The translations under genes were made by a program, and so were the position numbers. This document shows, piece by piece, positions 51,743 through 60,659 of a stretch of DNA of 64,000 nt; within the stretch, counting starts at the first letter, position 1; each line of letters opens with the position of its first letter. The DNA is from Streptomyces longhuiensis (lineage in GTDB: Bacteria > Actinomycetota > Actinomycetes > Streptomycetales > Streptomycetaceae). The stretch covers positions 1,364,001-1,428,000 of the forward strand of contig NZ_CP085173.1 of the NCBI RefSeq assembly GCF_020616555.1. Reading direction: 5' to 3'. The notes below the pieces were generated by a model. The model ran no database searches. It was not told the DNA's origin and saw only the letters and a program-made list of their open reading frames with translations.

Positions 51743-52138
51743 GTGAACGGCACATCAGCTTCGACAGCCTTCCCCGCGGAGGCCCCCTCGTCCCGGGACC
51801 TGGTGGAGGTCGTGCTCGGCGACTGCTCCGCGCCGGACGCCGACGCGATCTTCCACTTCCTGGGTGACCACTTCGACTCCGACCGCGGCGAGGCCGTCCC
51901 TCACGCGAACGAGGGGCCGCGCCCCGCCGCGTGGACGGGCCACTTCCTCGTGGAGCACGCCCCCGCCGAGGTCTCCGGCACCGTGCTGGCCGGAACGGTC
52001 ACGGCCGATCTCCAGGGCTGCCCGGTGGCGGTGGAACGCCTCTGCCGCACCCTGGACGCGGCCTTCGCCGTCGAGAAGGTCGGCAAGGTCGCCGGCGACC
52101 AGGAGGTCGAGGTCCAGCTCCACCTCAACAACCCGTGA
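51743..52138 (+). CDS. Hypothetical protein behind an 8-base repeat
   Basis: This 131-residue protein has a GTG start with GGAG 6 bases before it. Residues about 20-45 (DLVEVVLGDCSAPDADAIFH, FLGDHFDSD) and the C-terminal half (RLCRTLDAAFAVEKVGKVAG) are acidic and without known motif. A pentameric 8-base repeat lies just before the SD. No function can be given; it is on the same strand as the FAD-Rieske gene, 94 bases downstream. Confidence 0.75.
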   Translation: MNGTSASTAFPAEAPSSRDLVEVVLGDCSAPDADAIFHFLGDHFDSDRGEAVPHANEGPRPAAWTGHFLVEHAPAEVSGTVLAGTVTADLQGCPVAVERLCRTLDAAFAVEKVGKVAGDQEVEVQLHLNNP

Positions 52139-52189
52139 CCTCCCGCACCCCCGGTCACCGGCCCGGACTCACTCCGCGACGGCGACGTA

Positions 52190-52683
52190 CGGCAGCGGCG
52201 ATCTGACGGTCGGGGTGCGCGCGAAGTACGACGCGCTGCCGCGGATCGGCCACGCCTGCGGACACCACATCATCTGCGCGGCGGGCGCGGGCGGCGGCCG
52301 CCGACGAGCTGGGCTTCCGGGTGAAGCTGCAGGGCACCCGGGCCGAGGAGGAGGGCGGCGGCAAGGTACTGATGCTGGAACGCGGCGCCTTCGACGACGT
52401 GACCGTGGCGATGATGGTGCACTCCGCGCCCCTCGACGTCGTGGATCCGCGAGGTTCCACGGACATGGGCAACATCACGCACGCGATGTCCCTCAGCCAC
52501 CCGGCGATCGGGGTGCCGGGCGCCCAAGGCATGCCGCACACCCGCCAGTTCGCCGAGGAGGTATCCGGCGCGGCCGGGGACGAGGTGGTACTGGTCGGGG
52601 CACTGGCGATGGCCTGGACGGGCCTCGGCCTGGCCGCGGACCCTCAGTGGCGCACGCGCTGCGCCGCCTCCCGTCACGGCTGA
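52190..52683 (+). pseudogene. Degenerate M20-family amidohydrolase gene
   Basis: Two frames carry pieces of an M20 metallopeptidase/amidohydrolase. Frame 3 reads AKYDALPRIGHACGHHIICA, with the metal-binding HACGHH stretch. After about 52290 the match moves to frame 1 (DELGFRVKLQGTRAEEEGGG; KVLMLERGAFDDVTVAMMVH). It then skips the middle of the protein at about 52450 and resumes with GSTDMGNITHAMSLSHPAIG to the stop. So there is a lost N-terminus, a frameshift and an internal deletion. Intact relatives run to about 400 residues. No intact copy is in the window. Confidence 0.85.
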
Positions 52684-52732
52684 TCCGCCCCGCGCGACGG
52701 TCAGGTCACGACATGGGGGCGCCCAGGCTCGA

Positions 52733-53398
52733 CTAAGGCCTCTCGCTTGGATCATGCCGGGCCGCGATCAGTTCGGCGAGCGTCCCGGCAGGCACGTCCA
52801 GTTCGCGTTCGGCGGTGGTGACGGCCATGGCCGTCACCACCGGGGGACGGTTGGCGCGCTCCGTGTTGGCGTGGGCCCCGAGGCCGTCCAGGACCACGAG
52901 GATCTGGATGGCGGCCACTTCGGGGTTCTCGGTACGCAGGGCTCCGGCCGCTACACCGTCGCGGATGAGCTGGGTCAGGCGTGCGCGCCACTGGGCCTCC
53001 TGGTGACCCACCCGGTCGCGGAGCCTGTCGCGGTAGCGGCTCAGATGCCTGGCGTTGAGCCACAGGCGACTCATGCCGTCGAAGCGCTCCCCCGTGGTCA
53101 GGTGGAAGAAGCGGGCCAGGTCCTCCAGCGTCTCGCCCTCGGGCCGATCCACGGGAATCAGTTCGTCCAGCTCGGCCGTCGCCGCCACGCCGAAGGCCTC
53201 GGCGACGAGGTCCTCCGCGACCGGGAAGTAGTGGCTGATCAGGCCGGGGCGCACCGCGAGCTCGTCGGCGACCCGGCGCATCGTGATGCATTCGAGGCCC
53301 TCCGCGAGGGCGATCGCCGCCGCCGCGGACACGATCTCGGCGCGGCGGGCCTCCGGATTCTTCCGCACCCGTTTCGGCCGGGTGCTTGACGGCACCCC
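52733..53398 (-). CDS. TetR-family regulator, divergent from NCS1 permease
   Basis: This 221-residue TetR protein has an N-terminal HTH (RAEIVSAAAAIALAEGLECI, TMRRVADELAVRPGLISHYF) and a helical ligand domain of the BetI/RutR-like C-terminal type. Three starts are possible: GTG at 53398, TTG at 53431 (GGAG 6 bases before) and ATG at 53467, which would overlap the divergent gene. I prefer 53398 because the palindrome at 53406-53427 then lies outside the coding part as an operator should. It probably represses the NCS1 gene, with a nucleobase-like effector inferred. Confidence 0.85.
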   Translation of the reverse strand, partial: GVPSSTRPKRVRKNPEARRAEIVSAAAAIALAEGLECITMRRVADELAVRPGLISHYFPVAEDLVAEAFGVAATAELDELIPVDRPEGETLEDLARFFHLTTGERFDGMSRLWLNARHLSRYRDRLRDRVGHQEAQWRARLTQLIRDGVAAGALRTENPEVAAIQILVVLDGLGAHANTERANRPPVVTAMAVTTAERELDVPAGTLAELIAARHDPSERP

Positions 53399-53405
53399 CT
53401 GCTCA

Positions 53406-53427
53406 CTATTGGATTCGTGGCCAATAG
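53406..53427. promoter_or_regulatory. Probable TetR operator
   Basis: CTATTGG-N8-CCAATAG is a perfect 7-base inverted repeat between the divergent tetR and permease genes, 39 bases before the permease ATG. Confidence 0.65.
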
Positions 53428-53465
53428 ACAAGTCGGCTCCCGTGCTCGCCTGTTCGGAGGACTGC

Positions 53466-54902
53466 ATGGCTCCCACGATCCCAGACCCCTCGGCACCAGC
53501 TGCCGCACCCCCTGCCGACCAGGCCGGGCGGGTGGAGGCGCACGGCATCGACTTCATCCCCGAAGCCGAACGGCACGGCCGCGCCCGCGAGCTGTTCGCC
53601 GTGTGGGCGGCGCCCAACGTCAGCTACCTGAGCCTCGTGGTCGGCGGCGCCCTCATCCTGATGGGCCTCGGCCTCTGGCAGGCGCTGGGCGTGATCGCGG
53701 CCGGCAACCTGTGCTGGGTGCTGGTCGGTCTTGTCGCCGTGAGCGGTCCCGCGGCCGGCACCCCGAGCCAGGTGATCACGCGTGCCATGTTCGGCATCCG
53801 GGGCAATCGGGCGAACATCGCCCTGACCGGCTGGTTCGTGTCCGTCTGCTATCTGGCTCTCAGCTGGGCCGCGGCCTCGCTCTCCGCGTTCAGCCTCGTC
53901 GACAAGGCCGGCATCGCGCTCACGACGGGCGTCAAGGTCGTCGTCATCGTGGTGCTCGCCGCGGCGACGCTCGCCATCAGCGTCTACGGCCACGCGACCA
54001 TCGTGAAGCTCTACCTTCCGTTCACCCTGGCCCTGACCGCGGTCTTCGTCGTCCTGGCCGGGTACGTGCTCGGCCACGTCGACTGGAGCTACGCGCCCCG
54101 ACACCAGCTCCATGGCACGGAGTTGTGGGCCGTGATGATAGGCGGCATCACCCTCGTCGCCTCCGCACCTCTCTCGTACAGCAACAGCGCCGACTTCGCC
54201 CGCTACCTGCCCCGTACCACCTCGCCGTGGGCGATCGCCGGCTGGACCACCCTCGGCGCGTACGTGCCCAGCGTCCTGTTCACCTCGCTCGGCGCCCTCG
54301 CGGGTACCTCGCTCGACATGTCCGACCCGCAGACCGCCCTCGAGACCATCCTGCCGAGCTGGTTCAAGCCGGCGTTCCTCCTGGCCGTCATCCTCGGCGC
54401 GATCTGCAACAACGCCATGACCGCCTACAGCTCCGGCCTCGCCCTGCAGTCCATAGGGGTCCGGATCCGCAGGTCCCGCAGCGTCGCCCTCGACGGAGCC
54501 CTCGGTGTGGCACTGACGCTGTACGCGCTGCTCGTCTCCAACTTCCTCGACACCGTGAGCAACATGCTCGAACTCATGGTGGCGCTGATGGGCCCGAGCA
54601 TCGCGATCTACGCCACCGACATCCTGTGGCGCCGCAACCGCTACGACGGCAGGGAACTGACCGATGAGTCCCGGGGCAGCGCGTTCTGGTACGCGGGCGG
54701 CGTCAACTGGGCCGGCGTGACCGCCCTGGTGGTCGCCACCGGCATCGCGTCCCAGTGCGTCGACACACAGATGTACACGGGCCCCATCGCCCGGGCGGCG
54801 GGCGGCACGGACCTCTCCCTGCCGGTCGGGATCCTGGTCTCCGCTGCCGTGTACGTCGCCATGATGCGCGTGCACCGGCCCGCCGAGGCCCGGCGCGGGT
54901 AA
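53466..54902 (+). CDS. NCS1 nucleobase:cation symporter (cytosine-permease-like)
   Basis: This 478-residue protein has about 12 hydrophobic segments and the NCS1 form (FAVWAAPNVSYLSLVVGGAL at the first helix; GGITLVASAPLSYSNSADFA; LLAVILGAICNNAMTAYSSG). GGAGG precedes the ATG by 5 bases. It imports a nucleobase, hydantoin or related ring with Na+ or H+. The divergent TetR gene is the likely regulator. A nucleoside deaminase gene lies 5 kb downstream, so purine or pyrimidine salvage is a possible theme. Confidence 0.9.
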   Translation: MAPTIPDPSAPAAAPPADQAGRVEAHGIDFIPEAERHGRARELFAVWAAPNVSYLSLVVGGALILMGLGLWQALGVIAAGNLCWVLVGLVAVSGPAAGTPSQVITRAMFGIRGNRANIALTGWFVSVCYLALSWAAASLSAFSLVDKAGIALTTGVKVVVIVVLAAATLAISVYGHATIVKLYLPFTLALTAVFVVLAGYVLGHVDWSYAPRHQLHGTELWAVMIGGITLVASAPLSYSNSADFARYLPRTTSPWAIAGWTTLGAYVPSVLFTSLGALAGTSLDMSDPQTALETILPSWFKPAFLLAVILGAICNNAMTAYSSGLALQSIGVRIRRSRSVALDGALGVALTLYALLVSNFLDTVSNMLELMVALMGPSIAIYATDILWRRNRYDGRELTDESRGSAFWYAGGVNWAGVTALVVATGIASQCVDTQMYTGPIARAAGGTDLSLPVGILVSAAVYVAMMRVHRPAEARRG

Positions 54903-54974
54903 CCCGACACCCCACCTCCGGGGCACGCCGGGGCCCGGCGCAGCCAACTCCCGCGCCGGGCCCACCCGTTCACC

Positions 54975-56636
54975 TCACCGGAGGACACGCCTGCGCCGTG
55001 CGCTCGCCACCAGTTCATCGACCGTGGCCAGCTTGACCCGTGGCCGGCCGGCCTCGCGCCCCCGCGCGGCCTCGGCCCGTTCGATCGCCGCCAGCCCTTT
55101 CGCGTCGAGGACGCGCCGGTTGCGGCGCCTGGCCAGCCGGTGGAAGGCCTTGGGCGCGCGCGGTGGCGTCGGCAGCGCGCCGGAGACGGCGTCGGCCAGC
55201 AGCGTGGCGATCGTCTCGGCCGCGCAGGTGCGGTTGGCGCCGATGCCACCGCTGGGGCCGCGCTTGATCCAGCCCACGACATACGTTCCGGGCATGCCGG
55301 TGACGCGCCCGCCCTCGTGCGGCACGGTGCCGGTGACCTCGTCGAAGGGGAGGCCGGCGAGCGGTCCTCCGCGGTAGCCGATCGCACGCAGCACCATGCC
55401 GGCCGCGATCACCCGCTCCCCCGACGCCCCTTCGGCGCGCACGGCTTCGACCTGATCCGATCCGAGCAGCTCTACTGGCGAGCTGTGGAAGCGCAGGACG
55501 ATGCGCCGCCCGGGCGGCGGTGCCACGTCTGTGTCGAAGGCGCCTCGGGGAACCCCCTTCAGGACGGCGGCCTTGTCGTTCGGACCGGCCGCGTCGACGG
55601 CCACGCCGATACGGGGATCGTGGTCGTCCACGAGCAGTTGCAGGCCCGGCACGTGCTTGAGCGCAAGCAGTTCCGGCGTGGTGTACGCGGCGTCCTCGGG
55701 GCCACGGCGCCCGAGCAGGACCACTTCGCGCACGGAGCTCGCGCGCAGCGCCTTCAAGGCGTGGTCGGCGATGTCGGTGCGGGCGAGGGCGTCCGGGTCG
55801 GCGAGCAGGATCCGGGCGACGTCGAGGGCGACGTTGCCGTTGCCGACGACCACGACGCGTTCGGCGGAGAGGTCGATCGCGTCGTGTGCGACGTCCGGAT
55901 GGGCGTTGTACCAGGCGACGAAGGTGCGTGCCGAGATGCTGCCGGCGAGGTCCTCGCCCGGGACGGACAGGCGGCGGTCGGCGGCGGCCCCGACGGCGTA
56001 GACGACCGCGTCGTGGTGCTCGGCCAGCTCCTGCGGACTGACGTCGTCGCCCACTTCGAGGCCGAGGTGCATGCGTACCCGGTGATGCGTGTGGAACCTG
56101 GCGAAGGTCTCGCCGACCTTCTTGGTGGCCGGGTGGTCCGGCGCCACGCCGTAACGCACGAGGCCGCCGGCCACCGGCAGCCGGTCGATGAGGGTCACCT
56201 CGGCGTTGGTGTGCAGCAGCAGGTCCTGCACCGCGTACATCCCGGCCGGTCCGGTACCGACGACGGCGATGCGGAGCGGCACGAGGTCGGACGGCAGGAC
56301 ACGCGGGAACGAAGGGCTTCCCCAGGAATGGAAGTTGGGGCCGTCCTCGATCGCGTCCGCACCCGAATCCGCAGGCCTGTGACCGTCTTCGAAGTACGCG
56401 GCGTTGATCGCGGCGTACTCCTTCTGCGCCGGGGACAGCCTGTCCACCGGGAAGATCGCGTCGACCGGGCAGGCGTCGGCGCACGCGCCGCAGTCGATGC
56501 AGGACGCCGGGTCGATGTGCAGCATCTCCGTGCTGCCGAACGCCCGCTCCTCGGGGGTGGGGTGGATGCAGTTGACCGGACACACGGCGACACAGGTCGC
56601 GTCACTGCAGCAGGTCTGGGTGATGGCGTACGTCAT
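54975..56636 (-). CDS. Ferredoxin fused to ferredoxin-NADP reductase
   Basis: This 553-residue protein begins with a 7Fe-type ferredoxin domain. The first cluster ligands come from CCSDATCVAVCPVNC and the second from CIDCGACADACP (Cys46, 49, 52, 56). A FAD/NADP reductase of the adrenodoxin-reductase/FprA type follows from about residue 110 (VAVVGTGPAGMYAVQDLLL-type FAD motif; VVVVGNGNVALDVARILLAD NADP motif). One chain can therefore take electrons from NADPH to an iron-sulfur cluster. It lies 19 bases downstream of the diiron oxygenase gene on the same strand, so it is the likely electron donor for it. Confidence 0.93.
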   Translation of the reverse strand: MTYAITQTCCSDATCVAVCPVNCIHPTPEERAFGSTEMLHIDPASCIDCGACADACPVDAIFPVDRLSPAQKEYAAINAAYFEDGHRPADSGADAIEDGPNFHSWGSPSFPRVLPSDLVPLRIAVVGTGPAGMYAVQDLLLHTNAEVTLIDRLPVAGGLVRYGVAPDHPATKKVGETFARFHTHHRVRMHLGLEVGDDVSPQELAEHHDAVVYAVGAAADRRLSVPGEDLAGSISARTFVAWYNAHPDVAHDAIDLSAERVVVVGNGNVALDVARILLADPDALARTDIADHALKALRASSVREVVLLGRRGPEDAAYTTPELLALKHVPGLQLLVDDHDPRIGVAVDAAGPNDKAAVLKGVPRGAFDTDVAPPPGRRIVLRFHSSPVELLGSDQVEAVRAEGASGERVIAAGMVLRAIGYRGGPLAGLPFDEVTGTVPHEGGRVTGMPGTYVVGWIKRGPSGGIGANRTCAAETIATLLADAVSGALPTPPRAPKAFHRLARRRNRRVLDAKGLAAIERAEAARGREAGRPRVKLATVDELVASARRRRVLR

Positions 56637-56655
56637 GTCGTCAACTCACGTCGGC

Positions 56656-57570
56656 TCAGATGAGGTTGGCACGCTTGTAGAACGCCAGCGCAGGCTTGGT
56701 GAGCAGCCGTGCGGAGGCCAGGAACTCCATGAGGCCCGAGCAGCTCGCGCGCATCATGGACTTGTGGTGCTCGTTGGCCCCCGCCTCGGCCACGGCGCGC
56801 CGCACGTCCAGGCCGGCGCTCTCGTAGACCTGGCGGCGGACCATGCTCGTCACGATGAAGTAGGACGCGGTCGCGACCACGAAGGCGTTGATGTGCCGGC
56901 GGATCCGCCCCGCACCCGCGAGGCGCTTGCGCGTCTGGTCGCGGGCGAACTTCATGTGCCGCGACTCCTCGACGACATGGATGTTGTTGATCGTGCGGAC
57001 GAACGGCACGACCCGCTCGTCGCGCATCCAGTCGCGCTGCATGACGTCGAGGACTTCCTCGGCCACCAGGATCGCGGCGTACGCCGCCTCGCCGAAGGCG
57101 AGTGTCTTGAAGACGCGGCCCAGTTCGATGACGAGCCGGTGCGGCCGGTAGGCCGGCGCCCCCAGCTTCTCCGCGCCGCGGGCGAACATGATCGAGTGGC
57201 GGCACTCCTCGGCGACCTCGGTCAGCGCCCACTGGAAGTCGGCCTTCGTCGGGTCCTTGGCGTACATGTCCCGCAGCACCATCTGCTGGAGGATCATCTC
57301 GAACCAGATGCCGGTGCTGGCCACCGACGCGGCTTCCTGCCGCGTCAGCTCCTTGCGCTGCTCCTCGGTCAACTCCGCCCAGTACGCGGTGCCGTAGAGC
57401 GTGCTCCACTCCGGGCTCGCGCCGTGGAAGTCCCTGTCCAGCGGCGTCTCCCAGTCCACCTCGGTCGCCGGGTCGTACGCCAGCACGGCAGCCGACTCCA
57501 GCAGCCGCCGCGAGACGCCGCGCTCGTCGGGGAGTTCGTGCGATTCCGGCCGAACAGTGCTGCTTGCCAT
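56656..57570 (-). CDS. AurF-type diiron oxygenase
   Basis: This 304-residue protein keeps the metal ligands expected for AurF-type enzymes: Glu91, Glu122 with His125 (EECRH), Glu171, His198, and Glu202 with His205 (EESRH), with nearly the same spacing as in AurF. AurF oxidises an aryl amine to a nitro group; related enzymes do other oxidations, so the substrate is open. AAGGAG stands 7 bases before the ATG. Together with the fused ferredoxin-reductase gene 19 bases downstream, it forms a two-gene oxygenase unit. A 25-base palindrome lies about 250 bases upstream. Confidence 0.92.
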   Translation of the reverse strand: MASSTVRPESHELPDERGVSRRLLESAAVLAYDPATEVDWETPLDRDFHGASPEWSTLYGTAYWAELTEEQRKELTRQEAASVASTGIWFEMILQQMVLRDMYAKDPTKADFQWALTEVAEECRHSIMFARGAEKLGAPAYRPHRLVIELGRVFKTLAFGEAAYAAILVAEEVLDVMQRDWMRDERVVPFVRTINNIHVVEESRHMKFARDQTRKRLAGAGRIRRHINAFVVATASYFIVTSMVRRQVYESAGLDVRRAVAEAGANEHHKSMMRASCSGLMEFLASARLLTKPALAFYKRANLI

Positions 57571-57818
57571 GCTGCGGCTCCTTGGATCAGACGTGTGCGT
57601 TCCCTGTCGTTGCACTGCCGTGTCCGTCGCCGTCCGTGAGTGCGCCCGGCGGTACGCGGGGCTGCTCGCGGAGGCCACCGTGCGGGCACACGCACGGGGC
57701 CACGGACCGTCGCCCCGTCGCGGCCCGTCGGCGGGGCGCCGCCTGGCGGCTCCGCGGGCTGCGCGAAGGCACCAGGTCAGCACAGGTGGACGGGGGCTCT
57801 GCAGAGGCCACCCGCCCG

Positions 57819-57843
57819 CTTGTTAGACAGACCGTATAACAAG
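57819..57843. promoter_or_regulatory. 25-base palindrome before the diiron oxygenase operon
   Basis: CTTGTTA-N11-TAACAAG is a perfect 7-base inverted repeat in a 335-base gap. Read on the minus strand its core TATACGGTCTGTCTAA resembles TetR-type operators. The cognate regulator is not adjacent. The rest of the gap holds the SD of the oxygenase gene and nothing else that I recognise. Confidence 0.6.
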
Positions 57844-57905
57844 GGGGCGCGTTGGCCTACCCCCCGGTAAGCAACGGGCGACAGGCCCCGTGCGCCCCGG
57901 CGCGG

Positions 57906-58814
57906 TCAGGCCCGCCGGTAGCCTCGTTCCTCGACGAGGTCGTGCGCGAGGCGGGCGAACGCGCGCCCGGCCGCGCTCTCGTAGGCACTCTCCCTGCGCA
58001 GGAGCACGGCGGTACGGGTGGGCAGCGGCGGGTCGAGAGGGACGGGCCGAAGGTGTGGGTGATCGTCGGCGATGGCGTCGGGGAGCACGGTGGCCAGCGA
58101 CGACGAGCGGCGCACGATCTCGGTGAGCGCCAGGATGCTGTTGGCCTCGACGGCGACGGTCGGATCGACACGACACGCCGCGAGATAGTCGTCGATGTGG
58201 CCTCGGGTCGCGAAATCTCCGCTGAGCAGGGCGAGTTGGCGCTCGGCAAGCTCGCGTACGGGTAGCGGCCGGTCGCCCCGGACCCGATCGCCGTCGGCGC
58301 TCACGACGAGGCTCAGGTGTTCGGTGAACAGCGCTGTGGCCGCGATGCCCGTCTGTTGCGCCCCCTCGAAGGCGATCCCGAGGTCGAGTTCGTCCGCGAG
58401 CAGACTCGCCTCGATGTGATCCTGCGTCATCTCCCTTACGTCGACCGTGATTGCGGGGTGGCGGCTGCGGAGCGTGTCCACGAGCGGGCCGATGAGGTAG
58501 ACCGTGAACGTGGGCGTCATGGCGAGCCGGAGGTGGCCCCGCGAGAGGTCCGCGACGTCGAGCACGGCGCGGTCGGCGGCCGCCAGGTCCCTCAGCACGC
58601 GCTTCGCGTAGTACACGTAGGCCTCGCCGGCGTCGGTGGGGCGTACCGTGCGGCCACTGCGGTCCAGGAGCTGGACGCCGACGACGCGCTCCATCTGTTT
58701 GATCTGCTGCGACAGCGTCGGCTGGGAGATACGCAGCTCCTCGGCCGCACGGGTGAAGTTGCCGTGCTCGGCCACCGCGATCAGATAGCGGAGATGACGA
58801 AGTTCGGGGCCCAT
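57906..58814 (-). CDS. cynR: LysR-family regulator CynR
   Basis: This 302-residue LysR protein (ELRHLRYLIAVAEHGNFTRA; RISQPTLSQQIKQMERVVGV) matches CynR in length and N-terminal sequence, and it stands divergent from cynT and cynS, the usual place of cynR. I chose the ATG at 58814 to fit the family start; longer in-frame starts exist. It should activate the cyn genes in response to cyanate, with a T-N11-A site in the 135-base gap. Confidence 0.92.
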   Translation of the reverse strand: MGPELRHLRYLIAVAEHGNFTRAAEELRISQPTLSQQIKQMERVVGVQLLDRSGRTVRPTDAGEAYVYYAKRVLRDLAAADRAVLDVADLSRGHLRLAMTPTFTVYLIGPLVDTLRSRHPAITVDVREMTQDHIEASLLADELDLGIAFEGAQQTGIAATALFTEHLSLVVSADGDRVRGDRPLPVRELAERQLALLSGDFATRGHIDDYLAACRVDPTVAVEANSILALTEIVRRSSSLATVLPDAIADDHPHLRPVPLDPPLPTRTAVLLRRESAYESAAGRAFARLAHDLVEERGYRRA

Positions 58815-58836
58815 GACCCGACTATAGGCCGAATCA

Positions 58837-58849
58837 TAGATGTCATCGA
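58837..58849. promoter_or_regulatory. LysR-type T-N11-A box
   Basis: TAGATGTCATCGA, with GATGTCATC as its inner palindrome, lies in the gap between cynR and cynT. Confidence 0.5.
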
Positions 58850-58949
58850 TAGGAGTCATGGTCATTGCGTCTTGGACGCTATAGCAGCTGGTCATGCATG
58901 GTGGATCTCGTCAGCCCGACGGGCCGGCAGTCATCGAAGGGAGTGACCC

Positions 58950-59549
58950 ATGCATGACCTCTCGGACGGTCTCGCGCGCTTTCGCCGCGACGTCTTTCCC
59001 GCGAAGGCGGGGCTCTTCGCCCACCTGGCCACGACCCACCGCCCGACGACGCTCTTCATCGGCTGCTCGGACGCCCGCGTGGTCCCCGAACTGATCACAC
59101 AGAGCGAACCCGGCGAGCTGTTCGTCGTCCGCACCGCGGGCAACCTGGTCCCGGCCTACTCCTCGGACCCCGACGGCGTCGCGGCGAGCATCGAGTACGC
59201 CGTCGCCGTGCTGCACGTGAGCGACGTCGTCGTGTGCGGTCACTCGGCCTGCGGGGCGATGACCGCGCTGGCCGAGGGGCACGACCTCGGCGCCGCGCCG
59301 GTCGTCTCCGGCTGGCTGCGGCACGCGGACGCCGCGCGGGCCCGGGTCGCCGCGGCCCCGGAAGCGTCGGGTCCCGGCAGGGTCGCCGCCCTGGTGCGGG
59401 CGAACGTGTCCGCGCAACTGCGGAACCTGGCCACCCACCCCTCCGTGGCCCGAGCTCTGGCCGAAGGGACGCTCACCCTGCACGGCTGGGTGTTCGACAT
59501 CGCCACCGGAGCAGTCGATCCGGTCGACGCCGCCGCGATCGCGGCCTGA
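58950..59549 (+). CDS. cynT: Beta-carbonic anhydrase CynT
   Basis: This 199-residue beta-class carbonic anhydrase has zinc ligands Cys39 (CSDAR, with the Asp41-Arg43 dyad), His98 and Cys101 (CGHSACGAM). In cyanate loci it supplies bicarbonate to cyanase. AAGGGAG stands 6 bases before the ATG. It heads the cynT-cynS-deaminase unit, divergent from cynR. Confidence 0.94.
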   Translation: MHDLSDGLARFRRDVFPAKAGLFAHLATTHRPTTLFIGCSDARVVPELITQSEPGELFVVRTAGNLVPAYSSDPDGVAASIEYAVAVLHVSDVVVCGHSACGAMTALAEGHDLGAAPVVSGWLRHADAARARVAAAPEASGPGRVAALVRANVSAQLRNLATHPSVARALAEGTLTLHGWVFDIATGAVDPVDAAAIAA

Positions 59550-59602
59550 CCGCACCGACCGGAACCAAGAAACGCCCAACCCTTCCGAAAGAGGAACTCC
59601 CC

Positions 59603-60073
59603 ATGGCACACGCCCAGTTCGACCCCACCGCCCGCGAGACCCTCGCCGTCGCCGCCGTCGACGCCAAGACCCGCAAGGACCTGACCTGGCAGCAGATCGC
59701 CGACGTCGCCGGACTGTCGCCGGCCTTCGTCACCGCGGCCGTCCTCGGCCAGCACGCCCTTCCGCAGCCGTCCGCCGAGGCCGTCGCGGAACTCCTCGGT
59801 CTCGACGAGGACGCGGCCCTGCTGCTGCAGACCATCCCGACGCGCGGTTCGATCCCCGGCGGCATTCCGACCGACCCGACCATCTACCGCTTCTACGAGA
59901 TGCTCCAGGTCTACGGCACCACCCTCAAGGCCCTCGTCCACGAGCAGTTCGGCGACGGGATCATCAGCGCGATCAACTTCAAGCTCGACGTGAAGAAGGT
60001 CGCCGACCCCGAGGGCGGCGAGCGCGCCGTGATCACCCTCGACGGCAAGTACCTGCCCACAAAGCCTTTCTGA
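59603..60073 (+). CDS. cynS: Cyanate hydratase (cyanase) CynS
   Basis: This 156-residue protein has the cyanase layout: a helical N-terminal domain and a C-terminal catalytic domain. Arg96, Glu99 (IYRFYEML) and Ser122 (ISAINF) fall exactly at the E. coli positions. It converts cyanate and bicarbonate to ammonia and CO2. An AGAGGA site lies about 8 bases before the ATG. It is 53 bases after cynT and 71 before the deaminase gene. Confidence 0.96.
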   Translation: MAHAQFDPTARETLAVAAVDAKTRKDLTWQQIADVAGLSPAFVTAAVLGQHALPQPSAEAVAELLGLDEDAALLLQTIPTRGSIPGGIPTDPTIYRFYEMLQVYGTTLKALVHEQFGDGIISAINFKLDVKKVADPEGGERAVITLDGKYLPTKPF

Positions 60074-60144
60074 TTCTTCGCCAGGACAGACACCACGGCC
60101 GGTCACAAACCGGAGCCGGTCACGCAATTCCCCGGAGGACCTCC

Positions 60145-60642
60145 ATGGACTTCGCCCAGCGCACCATCGACCTCGCCCGCCAGAACGTCGAAGAGGGCGG
60201 ACGCCCCTTCGCCACCGTCATCGTCAAGGACGGCGAGATCCTCGCCGAGAGCCCCAACAGGGTCGCCCAGACCTCCGACCCCACCGCGCACGCGGAGATC
60301 CTCGCCATCCGCGACGCCTGCCGCAAGCTCGGCACCGAGCACCTGGTCGGCGCCACCATCTACGTACTCGCCCACCCCTGCCCGATGTGCCTGGGTTCGC
60401 TGTACTACTGCTCCCCCGACGAGGTCGTCTTCCTCACCACCCGCGACGCGTACGAGCCGCACTACGTCGACGACCGCAGGTACTTCGAACTCGACTCCTT
60501 CTACGGCGAGTTCGCCAAGGACTACACCGAGCGTCGCCTGCCCATGCGCCACGAGCCGCGGGACAGCGCCGTCGACGTGTACCGGCTGTGGCAGGAGCGC
60601 AACGGCGGCAGCCGCCGGGTGCCCGGGGTGCCGACGGCCTGA
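60145..60642 (+). CDS. Nucleoside/nucleobase deaminase
   Basis: This 165-residue cytidine-deaminase-fold protein has the zinc motifs HAE (His49, Glu51) and PCPMC (Cys79, Cys82). It is of the TadA/guanine-deaminase-like group, with a C-terminal extension (DSFYGEFAKDYTERRLPMRH). The exact base is not deducible; guanine or a related ring is the common substrate for this form. GGAGG precedes the ATG. Its place just after cynS suggests a nitrogen-salvage unit, since both enzymes release ammonia. Confidence 0.9.
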   Translation: MDFAQRTIDLARQNVEEGGRPFATVIVKDGEILAESPNRVAQTSDPTAHAEILAIRDACRKLGTEHLVGATIYVLAHPCPMCLGSLYYCSPDEVVFLTTRDAYEPHYVDDRRYFELDSFYGEFAKDYTERRLPMRHEPRDSAVDVYRLWQERNGGSRRVPGVPTA

Positions 60643-60659
60643 GGCGTTCTCGCGCCGGC

